A stretch of DNA of 31,923 nucleotides, from contig JALHDI010000036.1 of assembly GCA_022839045.1 (NCBI GenBank), forward strand, positions 1 through 31,923. Direction: 5' to 3'. The stretch comes from Sporomusaceae bacterium (GTDB lineage Bacteria > Bacillota_C > Negativicutes > Sporomusales_B > UBA7701). Both the position numbers and the translations under genes were made by a program. Each line of letters opens with the position of its first letter. Within the stretch, counting starts at the first letter, position 1. The notes under the pieces are model-generated. The model had not been told where the DNA came from, did not search any database, and worked only from the letters and a program-made list of their open reading frames with translations. This document shows positions 1 to 9,382 of the stretch, in pieces.

Positions 1-525
1 GCGATGATGGGCTCCGGCGGTCTGGTGGTTATGGACGAGACGACCTGTATGGTCGACCTGGCCAAGTTCTTCCTGACCTTCACCCAGGCCGAGTCGTGCG
101 GCAAGTGCACCCCCTGCCGCGAGGGCACCAAGCGGATGCTGGAGATCCTCACCCGCATCACCGAGGGCGAAGGCAAGGAATCCGATATCGCCCTGCTGGA
201 GAGCATGGCCAAGAATATCAAGACTTCGGCGCTCTGTGGCCTCGGCCAGACGGCTCCCAATCCCGTTCTGAGCACGCTCAGGTATTTCCGCGACGAGTAC
301 GAGGCCCATATCAAGGAAAAACGCTGCCCGGCCGGGGCATGCACCAAGCTGGCGGGCTACAAGATCACCGAGGCCTGCAAGGGCTGCGGCCTATGCACCA
401 AGACCTGCCCGGTGTCGGCGATCAGCGGCGAGATCAAGTCCCGCCACGACATCGACCAGGCCATCTGCATCAAGTGCGGCGCCTGCATGACCAAGTGCCC
501 GTTCAAGGCCATCATCAAGGGCTAA
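1..525 (+). CDS. NuoF/HydB-like NADH-binding flavoprotein subunit of an NAD-linked hydrogenase (3' part)
   Basis: This is the C-terminal 174 codons of a larger gene that starts before the window. The frame is open from base 1 and ends with TAA at 523-525. Near the start is the NuoF-type iron-sulfur signature ESCGKCTPCREGT, the N3-type 4Fe-4S site next to the FMN/NADH domain. The tail carries a two-cluster ferredoxin domain with CKGCGLCTKTCP and CIKCGACMTKCP. This order is known for the diaphorase subunit of multimeric [FeFe] hydrogenases (HydB, HndC), which moves electrons between NAD(P)H and the hydrogenase subunit. The next gene, 21 bases on, is that hydrogenase, so the two form one operon and probably one complex. 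Whether it also bifurcates electrons with ferredoxin cannot be told from this fragment. Confidence 0.9.
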   Translation, partial: AMMGSGGLVVMDETTCMVDLAKFFLTFTQAESCGKCTPCREGTKRMLEILTRITEGEGKESDIALLESMAKNIKTSALCGLGQTAPNPVLSTLRYFRDEYEAHIKEKRCPAGACTKLAGYKITEACKGCGLCTKTCPVSAISGEIKSRHDIDQAICIKCGACMTKCPFKAIIKG

Positions 526-546
526 AGGGAGAAGGAGTGTGATACC

Positions 547-2271
547 ATGGATATGGTCAATATAACCATCGACGGCCAGAAGGTTCAGGTGCCGAAAACG
601 GCCACCGTCCTCGAAGCCGCCCAGTCGGTAGGCATCAAGGTGCCGACCCTGTGCTACCACCCCGAACTGAGGCCGGAAGGGGCCTGCCGCGTGTGCATGG
701 TGGAGGTTGAGGGCGCCCGCAGCCTGGTGGCCTCCTGCGTTTACCCGGTGAACGAGGGCATGGTCGTGCGCACCAACACCGCCGCGGTCCGGGAAGCCCG
801 CCAGATGGTCGTGGAGCTGCTGCTGGCCAATCATCCGCCCGATTGCTTTTCCTGCCAGCGCAACCTGAATTGCGAGCTGCAGTCGATCGCCGCCGACCTC
901 GGCATCCGCGAGATCCGCTTCGAGGGCGAGCGCAAGAACCTGCCCCTCGACGCCAACAATCCTTCGCTGGTCCGCGACCAGAACAAGTGCATCCTGTGCG
1001 GGCGTTGCATCCGCGCTTGCAGCGAGCGGCAGGGCGTGCATGTGTACAGCTTCGTCAACCGCGGCTTCGGCACCACCGTCGCCCCCGCCTTCATGACGGG
1101 CCTCGATGAGGCGCCCTGCACCTACTGCGGCCAGTGCGCCACCGTCTGCCCGACGGCCGCGATCGTCGAGAAGGACGATACCGACCTTGTCTGGCAGGCG
1201 CTCAACGATCCCAAGAAGCATGTTGTCGTGCAGACCGCCCCGGCGGTGCGCGTGGCTCTGGGCGAAGCCCTCGGCATGGGCCCCGGCAGCGTCGTCACCG
1301 GCAAGATGGTTGCCGCCCTGCGCCGCCTCGGTTTCGACCGGGTGTTCGACACCGACTTCACCGCCGACCTCACCATCCTGGAGGAGGGCAACGAGTTCAT
1401 CCAGCGCCTGACCACGGGCGGCAAGCTGCCGATGATCACTTCCTGCTCCCCCGGCTGGATCAACTTCATCGAGTTGATGTACCCCGATCTCCTCGATCAT
1501 CTCTCTACCGCCAAATCGCCGCAGCAGATGTTCGGCGCGCTGGCCAAGACGTACTATCCCGAGAAGCAGGGGATCGACCCGAAGGATATCGTCAGCGTTT
1601 CGATCATGCCCTGCACCGCCAAGAAGGCCGAGGCCGTCCGTCCCGAGATGAGGTCCAGCGGCTACCAGGACGTCGACTACGTTCTGACCACCCGCGAGCT
1701 CGGCCGCATGATCCGCGAAGCCGGCCTCGATTTCGACAAGCTGCCGGAGGAAGAATTTGACGCTCCGCTGGGCATTTCGACCGGCGCGGCCGTCATCTTC
1801 GGCGCCACCGGCGGCGTTATGGAGGCGGCGCTCCGGACGGTGGCCGAAGTGGTCACCGGCAAGGAGCTGGGCTGCATCGATTTCAAGGAAGTTCGCGGCC
1901 TGACCGGCATCAAGGAAGCGGTCGTGCCGGTGGGCGACCTGAAGGTGAAGGTGGCGGTCGCCCATACGCTGCAAAACGCCCGCACTCTCCTCGACAAGAT
2001 CCGCGCCGGCGAGGCCGACTACCACTTCATCGAGGTCATGGCCTGCCCCGGCGGCTGCATCGGCGGCGGCGGACAGCCTCTGCCGGTGTGCAAGGAGATC
2101 CGCCAGGCCCGCGTCGACGCGATCTACGAATGTGATTCCTGCATGACGCTCAGGAAGTCGCACGAGAACCCGGCGGTGAAGGAGCTGTACGACACCTGGC
2201 TGGGCAAGCCGCTGGGCGAGAAGTCGCACAAGTATCTCCACACCCACTACCACGCGCAGCATCGCGGGTAA
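547..2271 (+). CDS. NAD(P)-linked [FeFe] hydrogenase catalytic subunit
   Basis: A 574-residue multi-cluster [FeFe] hydrogenase that makes or consumes H2 in the cytoplasm. In order it shows a 2Fe-2S domain (C36, C47, C50, C64), a His-Cys cluster site (H96, C100, C103, C109), two 4Fe-4S sites (C148-C158 and C191-C201) and the H-cluster domain. The H-cluster motifs are TSCSPGW (298-304), MPCTAKKAE (354-362) and EVMACPGGCIGGGGQP (496-511). The first motif has Ser where many family members have a second Cys. Length and domain order match HydA/HndD subunits of NAD(P)-linked enzymes, which fits the NuoF-like gene just upstream. The ATG at 547 follows AAGGAG with a 10-base gap; the ATG at 553 is a weaker alternative. 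A terminator closes the operon. Confidence 0.95.
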   Translation: MDMVNITIDGQKVQVPKTATVLEAAQSVGIKVPTLCYHPELRPEGACRVCMVEVEGARSLVASCVYPVNEGMVVRTNTAAVREARQMVVELLLANHPPDCFSCQRNLNCELQSIAADLGIREIRFEGERKNLPLDANNPSLVRDQNKCILCGRCIRACSERQGVHVYSFVNRGFGTTVAPAFMTGLDEAPCTYCGQCATVCPTAAIVEKDDTDLVWQALNDPKKHVVVQTAPAVRVALGEALGMGPGSVVTGKMVAALRRLGFDRVFDTDFTADLTILEEGNEFIQRLTTGGKLPMITSCSPGWINFIELMYPDLLDHLSTAKSPQQMFGALAKTYYPEKQGIDPKDIVSVSIMPCTAKKAEAVRPEMRSSGYQDVDYVLTTRELGRMIREAGLDFDKLPEEEFDAPLGISTGAAVIFGATGGVMEAALRTVAEVVTGKELGCIDFKEVRGLTGIKEAVVPVGDLKVKVAVAHTLQNARTLLDKIRAGEADYHFIEVMACPGGCIGGGGQPLPVCKEIRQARVDAIYECDSCMTLRKSHENPAVKELYDTWLGKPLGEKSHKYLHTHYHAQHRG

Positions 2272-2285
2272 TAAGCGCAAGAAGA

Positions 2286-2313
2286 AACCGGGAGCACAAG
2301 CTCCCGGTTTTTT
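2286..2313 (+). terminator. Intrinsic terminator after the hydrogenase operon
   Basis: A perfect 10-bp stem (AACCGGGAGC with GCTCCCGGTT) and an ACAA loop are followed by a run of T. It lies 15 bases after the hydrogenase stop codon. The opposite strand also has a T-rich flank, so it may serve the convergent chemotaxis gene too. Confidence 0.9.
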
Positions 2314-2357
2314 GCTTTTGTCCTTTTGCGTACGTCGAGTGGGCCATCCGGGCAGAG

Positions 2358-2370
2358 CGCCGCAGATGGG
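2358..2370 (+). repeat. Intergenic repeat motif, copy 1 (CGCCGCAGATGGG)
   Basis: The 13-base core recurs exactly at 26737-26749 and 27316-27328, each time between genes and close to a terminator. After the core comes a T-rich stretch and a second GC-rich patch. In this copy CCATC (2344-2348) can pair with GATGG (2365-2369), so the motif may be one arm of a hairpin. Its function is unknown. Confidence 0.6.
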
Positions 2371-2390
2371 GCTTTATCAACGGCCGAAAC

Positions 2391-3233
2391 CTAGTTTGCT
2401 TCTATAAGCCCGTCCGCGAGGTCGCCGAGGTTGCCGGCCATGCCGCTTAAGTGCTGGGCGGCTTCGGCGACCTGGGTGACGGCGCCGGCGATCTGGGAGA
2501 TCATGTCGTCGATTTGGCCCATCTGCTCGCGGGTGTTGATGCTGTCTTCCTGGATGGCCCTGATCATTTCCTCGATGTTTTTCACCGATTCCGCCGTCGA
2601 TGTGGCCAGTTTCCTGATTTCCTCGGCCACCACCCCGAAGCCGCGGCCCTGATCGCCGACCCGGGCGGCTTCGATGGCGGCGTTCAGTCCCAGCAGGTTG
2701 GTCTGGCCGGCGATCGTTTTGATGAGGCCGAGCACTTGGTCGGTATCTTTGACCCGGTTCTGGGAATTTGTGAGCGTTTGTGTCAGCGTCCGGCTGGCGG
2801 CGGCCATCTCTTGCGTCTGGGCGGATATTTCCTCGGCCGTGCTGGCGATGGCTTCGATGTTTTGGCCTACCTGGGTCGAGGCTTTTTTCAGCACGTCGTA
2901 GCGGTGGGTGGATTCCGAGATGGTTATGGCGCCGATCACTTCGTTCTTTTCGTCGAGGATGGGGCTGCCGACCCCGACATATGGTACGCCGTACAGGGAG
3001 GCGTCAGCCTGTACGACTACCACGCGGCGCTTTTCGTGGATGGCGCGGTAGAGGGCGCTGCCGGGCTTGATGGCGTCTCCGGGCGCCACTTTCAGGTCGA
3101 GGGTGCGCGCCGGCCGGTAGAACAATATTTTGTCAAGGTCGCAGATGCACACGCCGACGTCGGTCATTTGTCTATCGTTGAGAGTAGCCATGGCGTAAAC
3201 GTAATGCTGCAGGATTTCTTGTCCGGTTTCCAT
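2391..3233 (-). CDS. Soluble methyl-accepting chemotaxis protein
   Basis: A 280-residue receptor with no signal peptide or membrane segment, so it should act in the cytoplasm. Residues 1 to about 110 form a small alpha/beta sensory domain of unknown ligand, looking Cache- or GAF-like. From about 115 on is a chemotaxis signalling coiled coil with the hairpin tip [18 protein letters not shown], the part that contacts CheA and CheW. Size and layout resemble short soluble receptors such as Bacillus YfmS. No other chemotaxis gene is nearby, so it presumably feeds a pathway encoded elsewhere. It converges on the hydrogenase operon and diverges from rex, which would fit redox sensing, but that is only inference from position. 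Confidence 0.88.
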   Translation of the reverse strand: METGQEILQHYVYAMATLNDRQMTDVGVCICDLDKILFYRPARTLDLKVAPGDAIKPGSALYRAIHEKRRVVVVQADASLYGVPYVGVGSPILDEKNEVIGAITISESTHRYDVLKKASTQVGQNIEAIASTAEEISAQTQEMAAASRTLTQTLTNSQNRVKDTDQVLGLIKTIAGQTNLLGLNAAIEAARVGDQGRGFGVVAEEIRKLATSTAESVKNIEEMIRAIQEDSINTREQMGQIDDMISQIAGAVTQVAEAAQHLSGMAGNLGDLADGLIEAN

Positions 3234-3341
3234 CAGTCGGTCCCTGCCTTTCCGCGTTATTATTCTGAATATAATGTATTCGACAAGAATTGACCCACTC
3301 CTTTCAGTGGGTACCGATAGCCGGGGCAGGCGGCGCCGGAG

Positions 3342-3370
3342 TAGACAAATGTTGTAATTTCCGTTATAAT
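3342..3370 (+). promoter_or_regulatory. Sigma-A type promoter of rex
   Basis: A TAGACA -35 (3342-3347), a 17-base spacer and a perfect TATAAT -10 (3365-3370) predict transcription from about 3377. Just downstream is the inverted repeat TATGT-GAA-ACATA (3370-3382), and a TGTGAA sequence occurs at 3372 and again at 3404. TGTGAA resembles half of the known Rex operator, so self-repression is possible. The remaining leader up to the start codon is about 140 bases. Confidence 0.7.
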
Positions 3371-3516
3371 ATGTGAAACATAACGCATACTGTATAGCAA
3401 CATTGTGAACTATTATAAAAAGTGTTGCCGTACGGCAGCTTCGCTAGCAGGAGTTCATCCGCAGGAGACGGAATTGATAAGACGAGCCGGAAGAACTGGG
3501 TGGGGAGGGCTAAGGC

Positions 3517-4146
3517 TTGAAGGAGCACATCGTGATTTCTAAGGCGACAATCGATCGTTTGCCCCTATATTTCAGGACTCTGCGCCTGATACAGCAGGAA
3601 GGAACGGAGATTATTTCCTCGGAGGAACTCGGCCGCCGGATCGGCGTGACTCCCGAGCAAATCCGCAAGGATCTGGCATCGTTCGGCGAGTTCGGGAAAA
3701 AGGGCGTGGGTTACTTCGTCCGCGAACTCATCAGAAATATCGGCGAGATTCTTGGGCTCCACCGCAACTGGAATATTGCCATCGTCGGCGTGGGCCACCT
3801 GGGGTGGGCCCTGGCCAATTATCGCAATTTCGCCTCGCTGGGGTTCAACCTCGCGGCGGTGTTCGATGTGGATCCGGCGAAAATCGGCCAGTTGATCGGC
3901 GGGGTGGAGATTTACAGCCTTGACCGGCTGGAGGAGGTGGCCCGCGAGCGGAACATCCACATCGGCGTTATCACCGTGCCTGCCGAGAGCGCCCAGGAGG
4001 TGGCCGACAAGCTGGTGGCCGCCGGGGTCCGGGGAATTTGGAATTTTGCGCCCATCAAGCTCAATGTAGCCGAGAATGTCCGTCTTGTAAGCGAGGATCT
4101 GTCGGTGGGCCTGTCGAGTATATCGTATTATCTATCCCGCCAGTAA
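3517..4146 (+). CDS. rex: Redox-sensing transcriptional repressor Rex
   Basis: A 209-residue protein matching Rex, which binds DNA when NADH is low and lets go when NADH rises, so that fermentation and hydrogenase genes are induced. The N-terminal third is a winged helix ending in the typical RKDLASFGEFGKKGVGY stretch (50-66). A Rossmann fold follows with GVGHLG (91-96) for NAD(H). Length is normal for the family. The start is uncertain: TTG at 3517 has GGGAGG 8 bases upstream, while GTG at 3532 follows GAAGGAG by 6 bases and would shorten the protein by five residues. Its position between a hydrogenase operon and the propionate operon fits a regulator of both, but no complete Rex operator was seen in front of them. 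Confidence 0.95.
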   Translation: MKEHIVISKATIDRLPLYFRTLRLIQQEGTEIISSEELGRRIGVTPEQIRKDLASFGEFGKKGVGYFVRELIRNIGEILGLHRNWNIAIVGVGHLGWALANYRNFASLGFNLAAVFDVDPAKIGQLIGGVEIYSLDRLEEVARERNIHIGVITVPAESAQEVADKLVAAGVRGIWNFAPIKLNVAENVRLVSEDLSVGLSSISYYLSRQ

Positions 4147-4157
4147 CGGGGGGATTG

Positions 4158-4193
4158 AGACAACCGGACTCGTCCTGAGCCTGGTTGTCTTTT
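4158..4193 (+). terminator. Intrinsic terminator after rex
   Basis: AGACAACC (4158-4165) pairs with GGTTGTCT (4183-4190), and an inner CTC/GAG pairing extends the stem. A short T-run follows. It lies 11 bases after the rex stop codon. Confidence 0.8.
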
Positions 4194-4370
4194 CGGTTCC
4201 GCCGGAGGCTTGTCTCAGGCAGGATGATGCGGCTTTTCCGGCCAGGTTCCTCGTGGTGGCGGGGCCGAAAAAATTGTTCGAAGATTGTTAACGCAAGAAA
4301 AAGGATTTCGGGCAATCAGAGAGAATATATACCAACATAAGTAATCGTATATGGCCCGGTACATAATTTT

Positions 4371-4560
4371 GAGCCGGCTCCCCGGCTCACGAAGTGAATC
4401 GCTATACGGTGCATGGACAGGGAGGCGGCGCGGCCAAACTAGAAGTGCGCGGTTTTAACCTGTCCAGGTTTGCGGTCTATTATTTTGCAGATAATAGATG
4501 TTGTAGTGAACTTGCACCAGGGTTTGTTTCGCACTAGCGAAGCGGGCCGGGTGCTTTTTT
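4371..4560 (+). promoter_or_regulatory. Candidate structured leader RNA (attenuator or riboswitch-like) or free-standing small RNA
   Basis: The 450-base gap between the rex terminator and the CoA-transferase gene has no gene but is rich in local pairing. A 7-bp hairpin (4371-4377 with 4382-4388) is followed by an 8-bp pairing TGGACAGG/CCTGTCCA (4414-4421 with 4459-4466) enclosing a GC-rich loop. Next is an 8-bp hairpin (4476-4483 with 4491-4498), then a strong terminator (4514-4560). This matches the layout of a leader that can stop transcription before the propionate operon, or of an independent small RNA. I could not match it to a known riboswitch: no cobalamin box, T-box or c-di-GMP motif is visible. 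No convincing promoter was found in 4194-4370, although a lone TTGTTAA (4285-4291), like half of a Rex site, is present. Confidence 0.5.
4514..4560 (+). terminator. Strong intrinsic terminator upstream of the propionate operon
   Basis: GCACC (4514-4518) pairs with GGTGC (4550-4554). Inside it 4521-4532 pair with 4537-4548 around an ACTA loop, with several G-T pairs. Six T follow directly. It sits 84 bases before the CoA-transferase start, where no gene needs to be ended, so it is either the end of a small RNA or a regulated stop. Confidence 0.85.
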
Positions 4561-4643
4561 CGTGCGGCCTAAGGGCGGCCTGGAGTAGCGAAGGGGTATT
4601 CTATAAATAATAATATAAAAGGTTAGGGGAGGAGTCGGAAAGA

Positions 4644-6152
4644 ATGATCGACATCAGGGACAGGGTGCGCTGCAAGGAGCTGCACGCCAAGATCGTATCC
4701 GCCGAGGAAGCGGCCGCCATCATCAAGCCGGGGATGAATATCGGCACCAGCGGTTTTACGCCGGCCGGGTATCCCAAGGCGGTGCCTCTGGCGCTGGCCG
4801 AGCGCATGAAGAAGGAGCCGTTCAAGATCAATCTGTGGACAGGCGCATCGGTGGGCGGCGAGCTCGACGGCGCGCTGGCGCAAGTCGGCGGCATCGCCAA
4901 GCGCCTGCCGTACCAGACCAACGACGCCCTGCGCAAGCAGATCAACAACGGACAGGTGCAATATATCGATATGCATCTTTCCCATGTGGCCCAGATGTCC
5001 CGCTACGGGTTCCTGGGCGGCAAGGTCGACGTCGCCATCATCGAAGCCTGCGCCATCACCGAAGAGGGCCATATCGTGCCGACGACCTCGCTGGGCAATT
5101 CGGCGTCGTTCCTGCAGAGCGCCGATATCGTCATCGTCGAGGTCAACACCACCCAGCCTTTGGAGCTGGAAGGCATGCACGACGTGTATGTTCCCAAGGA
5201 TCCGCCCAACCGCGGCCCCATTCCGATCGTCAAGGTGGACGACCGTATCGGTACGCCATACATCGAGGCCGGACCGGGCAAGATAACTTATATCGTGCCC
5301 TGCGACCTGCCCGACGTCACCCGTCCGCTGGCGGCGATCGACGATGATGCCAAGGCGATGAGCGCCCATGCGACCGAGTTTTTCAACAACGAGATCAAGC
5401 ATGGCCGCCTGCCGAAGAATCTGCTGCCGCTGCAGTCGGGCGTGGGCTCGGTGGCGAACGCCGTTATGGCCGGCATGGTCGAATCCCCTTACAGGAACCT
5501 CACCGTTTATACCGAAGTTATCCAGGACGGCATGTTCGACTTGATGGACGCCGACAAGCTGGATTTCGCCTCCGGCACCGCCCTGACCCCGTCGCCGGAC
5601 GGCCTCAAGCGCCTGTACGCCAATATCAAGGAATACCGCAAGAAGATCCTCCTCCGCCCGCAGGAGATCGCCAACGGCCCGGAAACGGCCCGCCGGCTGG
5701 GGATCATCGCCATGAACACCGCCATCGAGGTGGACATCTTCGGGCATGTCAATTCCACCCACATCATGGGGACCAAGATGATGAACGGTATCGGCGGCAG
5801 CGGCGACTTCGCCCGCAACGGCTACCTGACCATCTTCTTCACCAACTCGGTGGCCAAGAAAGGCGATATTTCCTCGATCGTGCCGATGTGCTCGCATTTC
5901 GACCATACCGAACACGACATCGACGTCATCATCAGCGAGCGGGGCGTAGCCGATGTGCGCGGCCTGAGCCCGAAAGAGCGGGCCAGGGTTATCATCAACA
6001 AATGCGCCCACCCCGACTACCAGCCGATGTTGCTTGATTACCTGGAAAGAGCCGAGAAAACGACCGGGCTGGCCCACACCCCGCATCTTCTCGACGAAGC
6101 CCTTTCCTGGCATACCCGGTTCATGCAGACCGGGACTATGAAAGTGAAATAG
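4644..6152 (+). CDS. scpC: Succinate (propionyl-CoA:succinate) CoA-transferase
   Basis: A 502-residue member of the acetyl-CoA hydrolase/transferase family. In this pathway it should move CoA from propionyl-CoA to succinate, releasing propionate and giving succinyl-CoA for the mutase. The likely catalytic glutamate is E291 in VYTEVIQDG, aligned by motif with the active-site Glu of acetate/succinate CoA-transferases. The glycine-rich loop GIGGSGDF (382-389) would form the oxyanion pocket. The length matches the succinate CoA-transferase subfamily (YgfH, Cat1, AarC). The ATG at 4644 follows GGGGAGGAG. It is the first gene of the propionate operon and stands behind the structured leader. Use of acetyl-CoA instead of propionyl-CoA cannot be excluded by sequence. 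Confidence 0.88.
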   Translation: MIDIRDRVRCKELHAKIVSAEEAAAIIKPGMNIGTSGFTPAGYPKAVPLALAERMKKEPFKINLWTGASVGGELDGALAQVGGIAKRLPYQTNDALRKQINNGQVQYIDMHLSHVAQMSRYGFLGGKVDVAIIEACAITEEGHIVPTTSLGNSASFLQSADIVIVEVNTTQPLELEGMHDVYVPKDPPNRGPIPIVKVDDRIGTPYIEAGPGKITYIVPCDLPDVTRPLAAIDDDAKAMSAHATEFFNNEIKHGRLPKNLLPLQSGVGSVANAVMAGMVESPYRNLTVYTEVIQDGMFDLMDADKLDFASGTALTPSPDGLKRLYANIKEYRKKILLRPQEIANGPETARRLGIIAMNTAIEVDIFGHVNSTHIMGTKMMNGIGGSGDFARNGYLTIFFTNSVAKKGDISSIVPMCSHFDHTEHDIDVIISERGVADVRGLSPKERARVIINKCAHPDYQPMLLDYLERAEKTTGLAHTPHLLDEALSWHTRFMQTGTMKVK

Positions 6153-6179
6153 CAATCAAGTAAAGGAGGACAAAAAAGA

Positions 6180-7826
6180 ATGGCAAATGAATCACTGAAA
6201 GCCAAGATGGCCGAGTATACCGCCAAGGTAGAAAAAATTGCGGCCAAGAACCCCGAGCGCCAGAATCTCGCCCATAACCGTCTTTACACCCCGCTCGATC
6301 TTGAGGGGTTCGACTATGAGCGCGACCTCGGCTTCCCGGGTGATTACCCCTTCACCCGCGGCGTGCAGCCGACCATGTACCGCGGCCGTTTCTGGACCAT
6401 GCGTATGTACGCCGGCTTCTCGACCGCCGAAGAGTCCAACAAACGCTACCGCTATCTGCTCGAGTCGGGCGGCACGGGCCTATCCTGCGCCTTCGACCTG
6501 CCGACCCAGATCGGTTACGACTCCGATGACTCCATCGCCGAAGGCGAAATCGGCAAAGTGGGCGTGGCCATCGACACTCTCAAGGACATGGAGATCCTGT
6601 TCGACCAGATCGACCTCGGCAAGGTTTCGACCTCGATGACGATCAACGCTCCGGCCGCCGTCCTGCTGGCCATGTACATCGCGGTCGCCGAGAAACAGGG
6701 CGTGCCCGCCGACAAGCTCAACGGCACGATCCAGAACGACATCCTGAAGGAATACGCCGCCCGCGGCACCTATATCTTCCCGCCCAAGCCCTCGATGCGG
6801 CTGATCACCAATATCTTCGAATACTGCTCGCAGAACGTGCCCCAGTGGAACACCATCTCGATTTCCGGCTACCATATCCGCGAGGCCGGTTCCACCGCTT
6901 CCCAGGAGATCGCCTTCACGATCGCCGACGGCATCGCTTACGTCGACGCCGCCATCAAGGCGGGCCTCAACGTCGACGATTTCGCCGGCCGCTTGTCCTT
7001 CTTCTGGAACGCCCACAACAACGTGCTCGAGGAAGTCGCCAAGTTCCGCGCCTCGCGTCGCGTGTGGGCCAAGGTCATGAAGGAGCGCTTCGGCGCGAAG
7101 AACCCCAAGAGCTGGATGCTGCGCGTGCATACCCAAACCGCCGGCTCGATGCTCACCGCCCAGCAGCCTGACAACAACATCGTCCGCGTGGCTCTGCAGA
7201 CCGCGGCGGCCGTCATGGGCGGCACCCAGTCCCTGCATACCAACTCCAAGGACGAGGCGCTGGCCCTGCCGACCGAAGATTCGGTCCGCATCGCCCTCCG
7301 CACCCAGCAGATCGTCGCTTACGAAAGCGGCCTGGCCGACGTGGTCGACCCGCTGGGCGGCTCCTACTACGTGGAGGCCCTCACCGACAAGATCGAAAAA
7401 GAGTGCTGGGAGTACATCAGGAAGATCGATGACCTCGGCGGCGCCGTTGCGGCCATCGAGAAGGGCTACATCCAGAAGGAGATCCAGGAGAGCGCCTACA
7501 GGTGGCAGATGGATGTCGAGAACAAGCAGCGCATCATCGTCGGCGTCAACCAGTTCCAGATCAAGGAAAAGGCTCCCGAGGGCCTGCTGCGCGTAGACGC
7601 CGCCGTCGGCGAGTTCCAGAAGAACAAGCTGGCCAAGGTCAAGGCCGAGCGTGACAACGCCGCCGTCAAGGCCAAGCTGGCCGCCCTCGAGGAAGCCTGC
7701 AAGGACGAGAACAAAAACCTCATGCCGTTTATCCTCGATGCTGTCAAAGTATACGCCAGCCTCGGTGAAATCTGCGGCGTGATGCGCAAAGTGTTCGGCG
7801 AATACGAAGCGCATGTCAGCCTGTAA
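6180..7826 (+). CDS. Methylmalonyl-CoA mutase large (catalytic barrel) subunit
   Basis: A 548-residue protein with the substrate-binding TIM barrel of methylmalonyl-CoA mutase, which interconverts succinyl-CoA and (R)-methylmalonyl-CoA. Typical stretches include [30 protein letters not shown] and [10 protein letters not shown]. The B12-binding domain found at the end of single-chain mutases is absent. It is encoded by the next gene, 25 bases on, so this is the split form also known in archaea and some bacteria. A clear AAGGAGG precedes the ATG. It lies between the CoA-transferase and the B12 subunit in one transcript. Confidence 0.95.
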   Translation: MANESLKAKMAEYTAKVEKIAAKNPERQNLAHNRLYTPLDLEGFDYERDLGFPGDYPFTRGVQPTMYRGRFWTMRMYAGFSTAEESNKRYRYLLESGGTGLSCAFDLPTQIGYDSDDSIAEGEIGKVGVAIDTLKDMEILFDQIDLGKVSTSMTINAPAAVLLAMYIAVAEKQGVPADKLNGTIQNDILKEYAARGTYIFPPKPSMRLITNIFEYCSQNVPQWNTISISGYHIREAGSTASQEIAFTIADGIAYVDAAIKAGLNVDDFAGRLSFFWNAHNNVLEEVAKFRASRRVWAKVMKERFGAKNPKSWMLRVHTQTAGSMLTAQQPDNNIVRVALQTAAAVMGGTQSLHTNSKDEALALPTEDSVRIALRTQQIVAYESGLADVVDPLGGSYYVEALTDKIEKECWEYIRKIDDLGGAVAAIEKGYIQKEIQESAYRWQMDVENKQRIIVGVNQFQIKEKAPEGLLRVDAAVGEFQKNKLAKVKAERDNAAVKAKLAALEEACKDENKNLMPFILDAVKVYASLGEICGVMRKVFGEYEAHVSL

Positions 7827-7851
7827 CGAGAAGAGATAGGAGGGACGAACG

Positions 7852-8229
7852 ATGGAAAAACGTATTCGTGTATTGGTAGCAAAGCCCGGTCTCGACGGTC
7901 ATGACCGCGGCGCCAAAGTCGTAGCCCGCGCTCTTCGCGACGCAGGCTTCGAGGTAATCTACACCGGTGAGCAAATCACCGAAGCCGCTCTGCAGGAAGA
8001 CGTCAATGTAGTGGCAATGAGCCTCCTGTCGGGCGCACATAACACGCTCTTCCCCAAGGTCGTCAATATGGTCCGCGACAAGGGTATGAATGACGTCCTC
8101 ATCATCGGCGGCGGCGTCATCCCCGACGCCGACATCCCCGGGCTGAAAGACGCCGGCGTGTCCGCCGTCTTCACCCCCGGCACCCCGACCGCCAGCATCA
8201 TCGATTTCATCAAGTCCAACGTTAAATAG
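7852..8229 (+). CDS. Methylmalonyl-CoA mutase small subunit, B12-binding domain
   Basis: A 125-residue stand-alone cobalamin-binding domain that pairs with the upstream barrel subunit. The B12 motif DGHDRG occupies residues 15-20; H17 should be the lower axial ligand to cobalt. SLLSGAH and GGGVIPD further along also fit the D-x-H-x-x-G...S-x-L...G-G pattern of the family. A good AGGAGG precedes the ATG. A large hairpin, not a terminator, separates it from the next gene, meaB. Confidence 0.95.
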   Translation: MEKRIRVLVAKPGLDGHDRGAKVVARALRDAGFEVIYTGEQITEAALQEDVNVVAMSLLSGAHNTLFPKVVNMVRDKGMNDVLIIGGGVIPDADIPGLKDAGVSAVFTPGTPTASIIDFIKSNVK

Positions 8230-8240
8230 AGTCTGTTTCG

Positions 8241-8289
8241 GCGCCGGTCAGGCGGGAGGGGTGTCCCTCCCGTCCGACTGGCTTGGCGC
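8241..8289 (+). other. Large GC-rich inverted repeat between the mutase B12 subunit and meaB
   Basis: GGGAGGG and CCCTCCC pair around a GTGT loop, and outer arms GCGCC and GGCGC extend the structure to about 49 bases. No T-run follows, so it is not a normal terminator. In an operon it could protect the upstream message end or lower expression of meaB relative to the mutase; this is inference. Confidence 0.6.
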
Positions 8290-8312
8290 AGGCTTGAGGT
8301 GGTGCAACAGTC

Positions 8313-9251
<939 letters not shown>

Positions 9252-9382
9252 GCCCGGTTTCTTCCGGACCGGCGATTTGTGACGATAGCCGCGTATTATT
9301 GTATCTTGCTCTACAGGATGAGACGCGGGTAAAATACTAATTATAATAATAAGTATACTGATTATGATAAGGAGGCAACCAT

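Noticed and set aside
391..2280. A 629-codon open frame on the minus strand across the hydrogenase gene
   Set aside because: It mirrors the codon pattern of the real gene in GC-rich DNA, has no domain, and the plus-strand protein has all hydrogenase motifs.
3293..3312. Hairpin ACCCACT/AGTGGGT between the chemotaxis gene and rex as a terminator
   Set aside because: No T-run on either strand and it lies upstream of both divergent genes.
4371..4560. Cobalamin riboswitch, T-box or c-di-GMP riboswitch before the propionate operon
   Set aside because: None of the conserved boxes of these classes can be seen, so the leader is left unassigned.
4623..6155. A 510-codon minus-strand open frame opposite the CoA-transferase
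   Set aside because: Shadow frame; no ribosome-binding site or family features.
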